Below are positions 48,889 to 61,900 of a DNA stretch of 64,000 nucleotides, one piece after another (positions within the stretch are counted from its first letter, which is position 1; every line of letters begins with the position of its first letter). The notes under the pieces were generated by a model, which searched no databases, had not been told where the DNA came from, and saw only the letters and a program-made list of their open reading frames with translations. Both the position numbers and the translations under genes were made by a program. The DNA is from Ophiodon elongatus. Lineage: Eukaryota; Chordata; Actinopteri; Perciformes; Hexagrammidae. The stretch is from positions 62,001-126,000 of the forward strand of contig JACSYO010000469.1 in assembly GCA_016806645.1 (NCBI GenBank), written 5' to 3'.

Positions 48889-50320
48889 ATGGCTTCACCA
48901 AGGACAGTTACTATCGTGGCCCTCTCTTTTGCTTTGGGCTTATTCTTCGTGTTCATGGGAACCATCAAGCTCACCCCGAGACTCAGCAAAGACGCGTACA
49001 GTGAAATGGTGAGTCCATCCGAGCGACGCGCCGCTGTCCCATCTGTGAGGGGTGAAGGCCATTGTTCCGTGTGGGCTGCAGACACGGAGGGCTCTCAGGC
49101 TCGAGTAATGTGATGCTGACCTAAATAGTAAAAGATAGGGGGGAGAAATGAAAGCTTTCGATATCGACGTCCTCTTCTTTTGTTGATCATTTATTGATTT
49201 CCATCACGCTAAGACCTGCTGTAACGTTATTGCATGCACTAACTCATGGGCTAAGCCTGCATGCTTCACGAGAAGCCATCAACATATGTCGCTATTAACA
49301 CGGGGAACATCGGCGAATCTGCATGGACACATCAAATAATAATAAATAACGGATGAATAATAAACAATAAATGATGTGTCCATTGATTACCGGGAGCTCG
49401 TGAACAGGTAATCGACGTGAACGCATCGCGGTCACGCGCGCTATAATGTAGCTGAGTGGTGCAAACGTGCCGGATGACGACCCCATCTGTACATCTTCTC
49501 GTGCTCTTTGCAGCTTAATAAATAGGTTGTCGCTGCTCAAGCATCCCGTTTAACGCGAAGAGCAACAGATAGAGAGCAATGGCGGCGCATTCCAGCAAAT
49601 TCTGTGAGATGCACCTGCCGGGGCTGATGTTGAAGTGTGGAAGATGATGATGATAGCTGACATGCATTTAGGCTTCAACAAAAACTGATATGCTCATATT
49701 ATTGTATACTTATAGAAATGGTATTATTATTAATAGGTTTCGTTGAACCAGGGAGCAGGAGGCGGAAGAGTAATGGTGCAACCACAGTGATGAAATAAAA
49801 GCACGTGACTGTTGAAGGCTTGACTTGTGTGACCTCACATTACATGGCCCTTAAATGGCTTTAACAATAAAAGAAGAGACACCCATGAGAGTTTGTATGC
49901 GCTGAGTTAAAGGTGAAAGCTATTTAAATAGATCGTTGTACTTTGTCCTTTCAGAAAAGGGCATACAAGAGCTATGCCAAGGCTTTGCCAGGCCTGAAAA
50001 AGATTGGTATCAGCTCAGTCCTGCTTCGCAAGATCATCGGCTCCCTGGAGGTGGGCTGCGGTGTGGTGCTCACCCTCGTCCCGGGCCGGCCGAAGGATGT
50101 GGCCAACTTCCTGCTGCTGCTGGTCATGCTCGCCGTCCTGTTCTTCCACCAGCTCGTGGGAGACCCCCTGAAACGCTACGCCCACGCCCTGGTCTTCGGT
50201 ATCCTGCTCACCTGCCGACTGCTCATCGCCCGCCAGAGTGACGACCGGCCGGAGAGAGAGGACAGCAGAGAGGAACAGCACGTTAACGACCAGGAAAAGA
50301 ACAAGGTCAAGCAGTCTTAA
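48889..50320 (+). CDS. tmem35a: Transmembrane protein 35A (NACHO), nicotinic receptor chaperone
   Basis: Small ER-resident multi-pass membrane protein that promotes assembly and surface expression of nicotinic acetylcholine receptors, notably alpha7, in neurons. Two exons, 48889-49008 and 49955-50320, give 161 aa. The N-terminus MASPRTVTIVALSFALGLFF and TIKLTPRLSKDAYSEM are almost identical to the mammalian protein. Exon 2 continues KRAYKSY, LVPGRPKDVANF, AVLFFHQLVGDPLKRYAH and LVFGILLTCRLLIAR, which form the remaining hydrophobic helices. The C-terminal tail (about 40 residues) is charged, rich in Asp/Glu/Arg/Lys, and diverged from mammals. The start has A at -3 and G at +4. The first residues form a helix or signal-anchor. 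The very strong conservation and the two-exon structure leave little doubt. Confidence 0.97.
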
Positions 50321-52516
50321 GAGCCTCTTCTACTTTGGTCCAAGCCACAACGAAGGGAACCCTGGTGCGCCCTTATGGATTGTCGTAAATCTAATTTTGA
50401 AGGAATCAGTCACTTCCAGTAATAGTACCCCCCCCCCCCCTCCCTCCTCCCCACACCCCCATCTCCTGTCCCACCCAGCTAGCTGACTGATTACTCTCAC
50501 CCACTCCTCTGCACTCTCACTGTGAAACTGAGAACTCCCGATCCATACATCCTCTACGTGGACAATCATACCTGTGGAAACTCTCATGAGCTCGACTCCT
50601 TGTCTTAATAGTGAATCCATTCTCCCTATTTATTCTAGTCCTACACTGTGTTTAATGTGTTTTTGTTTTGAATTAATTATGAATTAATCACGAGTTGATT
50701 TGAGGATGCTGTTTTTCATGAAAGAATCTTTCTAGCTTGTTTTTTCTAATTTGTTTTTATACTGTACGTAGGAGAGACTGGTGGTTTACGAATCCCAATA
50801 GTTCAAGCATGTTCCATTTGGTCGAGAGTATAGAAAATGAACGAAAATGAACACTTTTGAAACAATTTTGTACTAATTACACATCAACTAGTATGACATA
50901 TCCACATCTTATTTTTGTGCAGTGTTACCAGAAGGCTATTTTAGAAAGAAAAAAAATATGAATCCTCGTTCATTTTTCATCTCAATAGGCCTACATTTTT
51001 GTAGCAGTGCGCATGAAATCCTTTCTCCCAAAATAAATTAGCTGCATCCCTCCTTCTCCTTTCAGTTCAGTTATCACAGTGCAGTTGTTTAGTTGGAAAG
51101 TACAGCGGTTGCTGCCTCAGGTGGCGGCTGCTGGCTCGTACAGCCAAACAGCCGAATCAAAAATGTATTTTTCCCTGTTAAAAATGGAATTTTACCTTTT
51201 GTAATTCACAGTTGAAGTCTTAAATGTATTCACTGTTTCTTAAATATTCTGCTGATCAGTTTGGTTTTACTTCTCTCGAAAGATATAAAAAGGTATTCCT
51301 ATTACATCTGCTTGGGGGACGATATCTCGATTCAAAAGCCTGTCAGTTAGTTTTAAGATTCACAATATTTCTGTAAACGATATACTTAAAATAAAGAATT
51401 GGAGGTGAAACTGACTTACGTTTGTTTCATTCGCTCTCTTGCAACACGGGGTGCTGTTGTGGAACGTTTGTGTTTTAATCTTGTCATAAACTTTCAGGCA
51501 GTCCCTGTCAAGCTGATTACATCACATCAGCACATAAACTACATACTACGTTGTATCGGCCGAGATGTGCAGTGCTTATCACTACGATCTGTAAGGGATT
51601 TGCTTATTTTATTCTCTGTATTACAGGTTGATGCGTTTGGTGAACTCAACTCCTGCTTAACAAGCCAAGAGCTTTAACTCTTCTTTTAAAATGCTGACAA
51701 GTTATATAATTCACATTTTAATTTAGTATGAAATGTATGTAGCTTTAAGGAAGAGGTGTCATAGAGGAAGTGCCCTGATTCAATTGTTTTATTTTGTGAA
51801 TATACCTTTTGATCAATTCTGACTGCAGAATTTGAATAAAATCTTTAGGGAAATGGGCTATAAATGCGTTTGGTCAACACAGCACAACCCGTCCCAAGTC
51901 CCACCCGATGGGCAGGAAAGGCCCAGGCCCACGGTGGACCCTAACACTGGGGACGAGGAGACAAACAGCATAACTTAGACACAAAGGTCATTCTGTTATG
52001 TCTCTTGCCATCAAGACAAAATGGAGTGATTTTTGCCCGTGCTCCTCCCCTGAAGCATGAAAACTGGACTCGAGGTCAGTTACAGTTAAGAGCTTACAGT
52101 TTTGGGGGAAAGTCACTTGTGTTTGCAGCTTGACCAACATGAAAAATATAAATAAATACAGCAACGAGTACATTTGATCAGACAGTTGAATAGATAACAT
52201 AGGCTATTTGAGATGGGCACGATCTTCTGAATTTTATAGACCAAAGCGATTATTATTATAATTATTATATAGAAAATAAAAAGATGACTAATCGAAAATA
52301 GAAATACTCTTTAGTTGCAGCCCTGGAGTAAAATGAAGATGACTATAATTTAATTTGCGATGTTCACGGGATTGTAAAATTACATTAGACATTCTGAACC
52401 AAATAAATTTCAAAATGACCCAGTTATTTTTAAATTATTTATTATTTATTTTGAGTAATACTGACCAGTTTTCGACATTATTCGATGCAGCCTCCTCTGA
52501 TTCATGTACCTAGATG
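50321..52516. other. tmem35a 3' untranslated region and intergenic DNA
   Basis: No coding sequence. C-rich tract at 50428-50460. AATAAA occurs at 51032-51037, 51390-51395 and 51835-51840, any of which could end a long tmem35a transcript. The frame at 51399-51677 has no recognisable features. Confidence 0.5.
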
Positions 52517-52742
52517 TATGGAAGCCAATTTTCGTCACTGTGATGAAAAAATTAAGATCTAGTAAGTCATAATTATGAGATAATTATGAGATATTATCTC
52601 ATAATTATGAGATAGTTAGTCAAACATTATGAGATATCTCATTATTATGAGATGCTAAATCATAATTATGAGATGGTATCTCACTATAATGACTTACAGG
52701 ATCTTTAGTTTTTCATCACATTGTCAGAAATGGGCTTCCATA
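52517..52742. mobile_element. 226-bp MITE with terminal inverted repeats
   Basis: Perfect 10-bp ends, TATGGAAGCC...GGCTTCCATA, continue as imperfect inverted repeats ('tgtgatgaaaaa', 'agatc.agtaagtcata'). The centre is made of 'ataattatgagat' units in alternating orientation, so most of the element can fold back. A TA target duplication is possible. It sits about 240 nt upstream of the cenpi start codon. Confidence 0.85.
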
Positions 52743-52978
52743 CAGATGAGATGAGATCATGGATTTATAAAAAGCGAGATGAACAGCTCCATGATTATTG
52801 TAGTCCTACTCTTTAGCGTTTGAAGGCATACGGACTACAACTTCCGTGAAGCAGCCGAACGGAAAGACCATAATGCGCACGCGCAGACCAAACGGTCGCG
52901 CGGAGGATTCAAGTTTTGTTTGAATGGCCGAAGACGGAGTGTGGAGCGCAGTATTTACAACTTTTTAGCAATGTAGAA
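52743..52978 (+). promoter_or_regulatory. Inferred cenpi promoter and 5' leader
   Basis: 236 nt between the MITE and the cenpi start codon. It turns CpG-rich from about 52840 ('gcgcacgcgcagaccaaacg'), like a TATA-less housekeeping promoter. The position is inferred from context only. Confidence 0.4.
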
Positions 52979-55900
52979 ATGGCAGCAACGCTTAGCCTGT
53001 CAGAGCCGCCGGATTTAGACCCGTCGTCTGTGAGTGACCAGTCTGTGTCCAGCCGGAGTAGCAACAGAAGTCTGAGAGTTGCAGAAAATGAGAGGAGGAA
53101 GAACGAGGCGGAGGACCCGTTTGTTCTGGCCCTGAAGTACTTCTCTGACGGTAACGTTGCGACCCGCACACAACGGTCGACGGCAGATGGTTGCGTTAGT
53201 TACCAACGGCTACTTCACGAACGTTCGTGATGGGACGTTAGACGTTCTAAGTTGCCGCGAGGACAAAGAGGACGCGAAAAACGGCCAGGATAACGTTTAA
53301 CCCAATATTACGTTACGCTCTTGTTTTATTTTGGGTGTGCCGTAGCTTTAGTGGCCAGCTAATGTTGTTAACATAACGTTACTTAGTTATTAGCTCGCAA
53401 CTACGAGACCGTCCGAAGCAAAGCTAGACGCTACGTCTGTAACGTAAATTATGTTCAACCACCATTATTAAAAGCTGAATATCGGAGGAGCAGCAGCCCC
53501 TGTGACGTCATCTATTGCCCCAATTGCACTGAATTAAGTGACCGATCTAACAAATAAGACTTTGGATTTACATCCAAATGAGGTTTAAGTCATCATGGGT
53601 GCTCCCCTGCATTGTGTGACCTGAATAGGATTTTCAGCTATCCTGCAAGTTATTTCTGTGATCACATACCGTATTTTGATGGCTGTAATTTCTATACACT
53701 TTAAATCAAGTTTTGATATATCAGCTGTGATAACAGACGTCTGTAAGTACATCAGTAACACATCACATGAAAACATTTGGCCAGTCTTTTTTGACTGAGT
53801 TGACCCTCTTACCTTCGCTTACATTTGGTTGATATTTAGTTTTCCCTCACGTTAGTAGTAGAAATGTGAGAGTATTTTGACATTTTAAACACCTGCACGT
53901 GATGTGATGTTATCCCTCCCTCCTGTAGTTGAAGCAGGTACTCCAGTGCATGGGAACGATGAGGTCGAGAGGAACATGGTGCTGGTGGAGAAGGTGGCCT
54001 ACACTAAAGGACTTTCCCCGGAGGCCATCTCTATTATGCTGGAGTTTGCCATGAGCCTCCGTATGGGTAAGATGGTCACTTAGCAACAACGGTGAACAGG
54101 GTATAAAACCATCCATCTTCTTTGGCGCATAACCTGTAGAGGGTCATCGGGGGCTGGAGTCTTTCCCATCACACAACACACAAGTGTACACCTTGGACAG
54201 AGTCTGTCACCCTCTTATTCAAAGTCAATTTAAAGCCAAACATTCTGCCTTTCTGTGGGTGGAAACCAAGAGAGCCGAGAGGATCACATGCAGACGTGGA
54301 ACAAACGCCACACGGAGGTGGCGGTGTTGACCACTGAGCTACTGTGATGTCTGAAATTTAATTTGTTTGGTGCAGTTTAATTGATAAGAATACTAGAGCC
54401 AAACATTGCTTATGTAGTAGATATGGTGTCCTGTGAGCATGTATTTCTCCCACAATTTAAACACATGGCACGGAATTTGTCTTTTGTTCTTCCCAAAAGT
54501 TTAGGATCACCTGTGTATTAGAAAGTGTGTATGGATGACTTGGACAGCTGGCTTTTTTTTATACGGTCAATCTTAACATTTGCTTCCTTTAACTGATTTT
54601 GTTTCTGTGAATTTCCCTGTGTGTAGGAACTACTCTCTGTGCCCGGGTGCTGAAGTGTCTGCTTCCTGCCACGGTGGTGCCACAGGAGGCTGTTGTTCGA
54701 GCGGTGGTTTGGCTGGGGGTTGGAAAAATACCCGTAAGCACACGAGTAAGTGCAAATTTGATTTATATGTCAGAATAGACCTACTATCACCCTCAAATAA
54801 TCATTTTATTATTCTCATTTCTATGTTGGTATTATTTACAATTTAACAAAAAGATGTGATTTTAAACTATTGCGCTGCATGCTATTTTCAATATTATAAT
54901 AATTCAATCAATACAAATGTTTTTTTTAAATGAGCGCTGCTCAGTCTTTGAAAATATAGTTTGAATTTAACAATATTTGAGATGAGTGAGTTTTGATTGA
55001 GCTGCTTTTGATTCTGTATATATCATCTTTAAGATTGCACAATAGTTAATCCATTTGTGTGTTTATTTTGCATATACAATTTTCAGATTCTTTTCATAAA
55101 GTGGGTGTTGACCGTATTTGACATGATTGACGCAAAGGACCAACTTCGAGCTGTCTATGGCTTCATCTTCAGTTATGTCACAGAGGAAAATCTGGTATGT
55201 GTGCTGATGATCTTTGCATTGTTGTTGTAGTAAGATGGCATTAAATCAAATTTGTGTACTATTCATTTATACATGTCTTTGAGCCACAAATTAAAGGTTC
55301 ACTATGCTTATTTATCATTTAAATGACATGGGTATATTGTTTGCCAGAGCTATTTTAAAAACAGATTTGAAATGACAAATGCCTCACTGTTTATGGATGT
55401 TGTGCCTTGTTCGAGACACAGACCTGGTGTGATAAATAAAGGCTAATTTCTGCCAGACTGGGGAGATAATATGCGTATCTGGTTTGGGCATATAATACAT
55501 TAATTACAAAAGAGAATTGCGCTCTCCTGTAATGAAATGTCTGCAGCACTGTAATGTGATATGGGATCCCCTGAACAACTGCTGGGATGTGAAGCTATAA
55601 TTTTGTTGTCACTTTATTTCAGTGTCCTTTCATCTGCCATCTGCTGTACCTTTTGACCAGAAAGGAAAGTGGTGAGTCAAGCAATTTCACACCAAAAATG
55701 ACTTGTAATGCTATTTATTCTATTTTACTCCATTATTTCTTCTTTTCTGTATTCATATAAATTCTGTCCGCATTCTTGACTGCTTCATTTTTTTTCTTGT
55801 TACAGTGCGGGTCTTCAGAGTCAGGAAGCTACTGGAGCTACAGTCTAGACTGGTAAACCTCCTGCTGATCCGACGCCCTCTAGAGCCATTTATCAAAGCT

Positions 55901-58900
55901 ACTACTTTATTGCCTTATTCAGTAGGAACTATCTATCTATTCAATGAGAAATCACATAATGGGTTTATTCTACTCTCTGTGCATTATTCCCCAAAACAGT
56001 TACCCTTTTCATATCATTGGTTATCTTGTATTCTGCATTATTAGGAAACATCCATCACAAAGCTGCAATATTGAGCATGTTGATATTATTTCCTCAGGGA
56101 AGGCAACCGTTCCTCTTGAGCCTACTCTCCCTTTACAAAGTGTTTTGCCCTGAACTGGTGACACTCTCCATCTCTTCAAGAATTAAGGTTTGTCCATGGA
56201 CTGTGCTGTTGGTGCTCATCCTGCTGTTTATAATATGCAACGACCATCACCTCTAAAGCACCAGCGGGATTGTGTGTTTTCTGTTTTCTTACAGAGTGGG
56301 TTTAGAAACCACAATATGCCCTGGAAATCAGCGCTGATTGCTGTCCAGAAGAGGAACGGTTCCCAGGTTGCCGCCAGCATCAGTCTGGCCACAACAATTA
56401 AGACCAACCCCAGGAAAAGGGTATGGACGTGTATTTAAGTTGTCAGATGAACTGCATACCGCGTTTGTAATCACTCCTGCTGATTGAAGTCTGATTGCAA
56501 GGAGTGACATGGTCAGACAATAACGTCATGTACCAGATCTATAAAGTGTATATTTTTTCTAATAATATTTTTATCCTGATTTTAGCCATTTACTAATTTC
56601 AGGAAATTAAAACAATAAAAGCTAGCCCAGGCTTTCTGTTAATTATGTTCTTGTTTTACTTTGCTTTCCCTCTCAGAAACACTGCCACCTGGAATTGCCG
56701 GTGTTGAGTTCTGTTGTCAGTAAAGAGGCTCAGACTGAGCCGTCCTCTAGCAGAAAGGTGGTCCCCCTGGTGCAGCTCCACTCCTTTGCTCAGCTCCTGG
56801 AAAATATGCACCGTATCGAGGTAATTTCTGCCGGGACAAATCTGAGTTCAGTATCTGTGGGGTGCCGCCTCTGCCCCTTTACTGTCTTGCTTCTTCTCAG
56901 TCTTTCACTCCCTCTGTTCCCATGTACCTCAGCTTCCACAGTTTACCTGTTAGTCCCAACACACCTGGACTGGGAACAGATTGAATATAAATCAAGCCAT
57001 AACCCTGTAGTTCATTAACCATTTAAGCAGCAGAATACAATGTATGCCAGTTTCTCCGTGCCGTTAGGGTTTGTAACCACGGTCAAATTTCAATGTGATG
57101 CATCCTCACAGCCACAGGGTGGTGCTGTGTCACTGTTATAATTTAGTCTGTACATTATAGTAGTATATCCATCTTTTCACAGAGATGGTAGTTTATCTGT
57201 CTTATATGAGTAATTAAAGCAATAGACCTGAGATAATCTGAATCTGAGCAATGTATTGAACAAAGTTTCCTAGCAAATGGTCATTTAAAGATGCCTCTCC
57301 ATAAGTATCTATTTGCCCTGCAGATTCAGTGACTTGATAAACTAATACAAGTCGTTTTTAATGGCTCACAGACCTTTATGTGTCATGCTACATAAATTCT
57401 CCTCTTTCACCGCCTGCAAAGCTAATGCGAGGCTATTGGATGGCGATAGCATCAACTGTGTTCATTGCCAAGAAAGCTCTACTTTTTCCGTATCTTAGGC
57501 AAGACAGATGATTACAGTCCATCTCACTCATAAAACTATTCAGCAAAGGCATTGACAAAGGCTCATTGATTATTTCCCTCATTGCCTGCACTCCTGTTAT
57601 CAAAAGAAGAATGGTGCTATCACAGTTTAATGATACAGTTGCTCCATCATTATTGGAGGGCTGATCTGTTTCCATTCAGTTTGTCGTCTCCTTATTATAA
57701 TTTATTTCTTATATTGATAGAGTCCCCATATTGGGAGGCAGCTGTTAACACACGATACGGGACTGTATCAACGATCCAGTGTGATGACAGAAATGTCCCA
57801 GTGATGGTATTATAGGGATTACTGGGTACTGAAGAATTAGCTCAGTAGCGGATTGGTGGCCCACTCAATGAAAACAAGGACATGATTCATCAGTTTATTC
57901 TTATTATGTAGCAGGTAAACGGATTCATTTGAAACTAATTTGAAGGTTGGAGACATGATTTTGGTTTTCCATCTTTTCTCTGTACTTTATTTATGGTCGT
58001 TTTGATTATTTCAGCCTCTCAATCGTGCTTTATTGTATGTGTGTCCTATTTCTTCCTTTTACCTCCACCAGCTGCCCGCTCAGATGGGCTCACTGCTGGG
58101 CTCCAGTCTGGCACTGCAGTACCTGGACTGTGTACAGGATGAGTCTGCCCTCCTACGCCTCAACTTTTGGCTAGGCCACGCGCTCCATGAAGGTAAGGAG
58201 TGTGAGAAGGGGGTGGGGGGCACTACCAAACTGTTATGACAGTTTCTGTCAGAAATATTCATCCAAAGTAAAGCCAACCTTAAGTTGAACCCAAATACAT
58301 TAGCTAGTTGGCATATCAAAAGGATTTTTTCAGAGAGGAGTTTAAAAGAGACTGGAGAGGTAGTCACTGTGTGAAGATGCTGCGAATCTGGTTTTCTCTG
58401 CTGTTTTCTTTTTATTCCCTTGACTTTATCACTCTCTAAATACCCGTTTGTGCTATTTTTAAGAATTCTTGTTCTGTGGCGATGGAGGAGCCTCCCAGAA
58501 TTCAGAAGAAGCTCTGCAGTTTTTGAACACGTTGCTGTCCACACAGCACTTTCTCCAGGTGAGCCTCACATTTCAGGCTCTGATGGCCACCGCCGTACCA
58601 TGTTCCTGTCATTCGCTATCCCCTGTATTCATTAATGTATTTCATTTGCCACTTTTCTCCACCAGGAGGGTTTTTCCTGCTCCGAGGCTTTTCTCTACAA
58701 ATTCCTCAGTGTTTGGGACGGTTCCCTCCTCCGCCCACAGATCCTTGGCCTGCTGAGCAACATCCCTGTTGTACCCAGTTCCCGTGAGTTTTCCATGGGT
58801 TTATGTTTAGCACCACGTTTAGTGATCTGTCTTTATATCCATCTCTGCCAAACATACAGACACAACCCGGCCTTGCGCTCCACTTGAATAAAAGTGCCCA

Positions 58901-61900
58901 TATTAACAAGCCCCCTGCCTTATTGGGTTACGTCCTAGGAATTCAATTGAACTATATAGCTGGTAAAACTGTAACCTTCTGTCTCCCCCTCTTTAGAAAT
59001 CGGCCGTCTTCTGTTTGAGCCCCTCATGCAGCTCTTCTTCACATCCTCACTGTTTTTCAAGGTGAGTTTACATCCCTGAGGCACAAGTAAAATTACATCT
59101 TGTTATGGTTCATGAATTACAAAACCATCTGCTATAATTCGATAGAAAAGATGCAATAGTGTTTTTCTTGTAATAAAGCACTCATGTATTCATTAAGTGG
59201 TTAAACTACTCTATGCTCAGTAGAGATGGGCATTGTTAAGAGTTTAACTGTAATGCTACTCTTACAGATACTGCTTATCAATCTGGCACTTTATCAGAAC
59301 TCTTATCAGTTATTTTTGTTATTTTTTTAAAGAGAAACAAAACAAATTAAGAACAGAATTGACTTTGCTTTATTTTCTCATATGTACTGTATACGAATTG
59401 ACATTCTTGAGTAGTGAATGCTACAGCATTGTTTTGAATAAATCACAATTATATGCTGATGGATATGTAAATGCACTTGTGGCAACAAGCATAGTGAGCG
59501 TCAACTCTCGTGAACTTTAACCAGACTTCTCAGCATTTTGTTATCTCGTTCATTGTCACTAAAAGCAGGGTCTCTGCTTTAAATAGGGAATCTATGTCGT
59601 TAATTTCTCCAGTACCAAGAGCAGAACCAGTAACATCTAAGCGTATCAATACTGGGGTCTTTAATAATTCAGCACTGGCGCCCAGTGTCCATTTAATACC
59701 GTGTTTCAGTACTCCTCCCTAATGCTTGGTGCTTCTCCTCTTTACCGTGTGTCTGCAGTGTGGCCTGATGGAGTGTCTAAACAATATGCTATTGAAGTGG
59801 CTGACCTGGCACTCAGTGTATGCCCTGGAGGACGACTTGGACATCAGTCTCAACAGCCACACCTCCATGTGAGTCTCGCATCTACTTCCTGCTACTTGTT
59901 TATGCCCTGAGCATAAAACCTGAAACAGTTTGGGAATTTACTTGAGAGCATAAGGGTTATAGCTCGTTGAGCTTTTGCTTTCAAGCCAAGAACTCACACC
60001 TAATCAGTTCTCACAGATGTAATAAAAGTGTTCAGGTGTTGCCTCGGTTATTTACTGTGGGTTAGTGTAATGAAAACAAAATCACTCCCTGTTCTAGGTG
60101 TCCCAGTTGATTTACCCATTTTTATTCTAAATGTGAGGCTATTAATTTGCGTTACTTTCTAATTTGGACATTTTTGGACATTTTTTACTCTGATAAAATC
60201 ATGACCAAATCCATATACTGGTCTTTACAGTAATGCTTTAGCTTGAATTCAAGCCATCTATCATCCACTAACCAAAGCAGCATAGGCAGAAGTGTGTATT
60301 GACATGTTTTCCCGTTTGGTTTTGATCCCATTTATCCATCAAATCCTTTAATTGAAATTAGTTTGCAGACAAAAACAGCCCTAATCTCCAGTTAAATGAT
60401 TTTCCAGCTTCCAAATTTAAGGGGTGGAGTAAGTGTCGGTTATGTTTAAATACCTGAGCTTCATCAATATTGAGTCATCCCATGTCTAATCCCACAACAA
60501 ATGATCCAATAAGTATAGTGATCCATTTTCTATTCACTGCCACTTTCAAACTCACCTCTGGTATTTAGCCCAAGTACAACGCAGAGATTAGATCATTGAT
60601 TTTGTATTTGAGTACACTTTCTCAACATCGCTCTTGATTCAGTTTGTCCTTTTGTATTGTAATGAAATGTCATGTGGCTGATTTGGGAGCTTTTCTTGTG
60701 TCCCATCAGAGACTTGAGGCACTGCTAGAGTCAAAGAGGCAAATAGGCTGCTTGGTGTTCCAACTTTCACTCAACATCATTCTGGTTAAAGTGTGTGTCT
60801 GACTCTCTGCTCTTCCCTCTGTCCCAGAAACATGACTCTCTCTGGGTTCAAGGATTCGGTGATGGAACTGGTTGACTTTGTGGGTCGGCTGGCCTCTCTG
60901 AGCCTTCAGCTTGAAGGCTGCCACTCTCTCCTCCTCAGCTTCATCCTGGACTTCTATGAGACCGTAAATGAGCTTATACTAATGATTGAATCTACATTTA
61001 TGGCTTGTTTTAGGCATGATGCAACCTGAGCCTGGGCTGTACGGGTGCTATTTACAGATCCTCTCCACTCAAAAATTGGTTTTGCCGATAGTTACTACAC
61101 TTGGATGTTTGAGCTTCACTGTGCAGAATAATGTGTGTGCAGAGTTTGACACTTTAAGCCTGTTTTCCCATTCATCTGTTGAAGGAGGTGCTGAGTTTAT
61201 TATGTGAACATGATAGCATGAATTTGTGACATCGCAACTAGTTTGGAAGCCATTCATGGTCCGATATGTAACTTACATAAGTGTGATGTGAAAACCATGA
61301 AACATCAAGCGCACGTAAACAAAATATTATCTAAAGATCTTTAAACTTGTCCGGAGTGGACCTTTTTAAACCATGACTCCTGGTCAAGTCAGCAGCAGCA
61401 CGTAGACCGTAAGAAATAAATGTTACAAAACATACAAGACAGTCTTGAAATACATTAGATCAAAATATGGAAAGATCAGGGATCACAAAAAAAATATCAG
61501 ATCAGAAGGATGTAAGATTCATAAAATAAATGGCAATGAATATAAAATGGAATATATAAAGAGGTAGTTTAGTCATTCTCAACACTAAATAAAATCCAAG
61601 AAAAAAAAAATATCCTTATATTCCAACCAAATAAACATTTCAGAAACACTGACCGGAGGTTTGGCTTGCTTTCAATTCAGAGAGGACGTTTTTAAAAGCG
61701 AGCAATGAGATGAATTGATCGACACTTGTTTCAATAAATACGAAGATGGGACGCCAAGAGCGGCCTGAGTTTCGGCGTTTACCAGCTTCTGTCAAAGCAG
61801 AGTCCTGATAAAAGCTTCAGCAGGGAGATGTTCTGTATGTTTGATTGTCTACCTTTCATTGGTAACTATCTGTGGGTGTTTTATTCCATATTTCTTTCCT

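Noticed and set aside
52916..52978. N-terminal extension of Cenpi starting at 52916
   Set aside because: The frame there begins with TTG, not ATG. The first in-frame ATG is 52979 and it has a good context.
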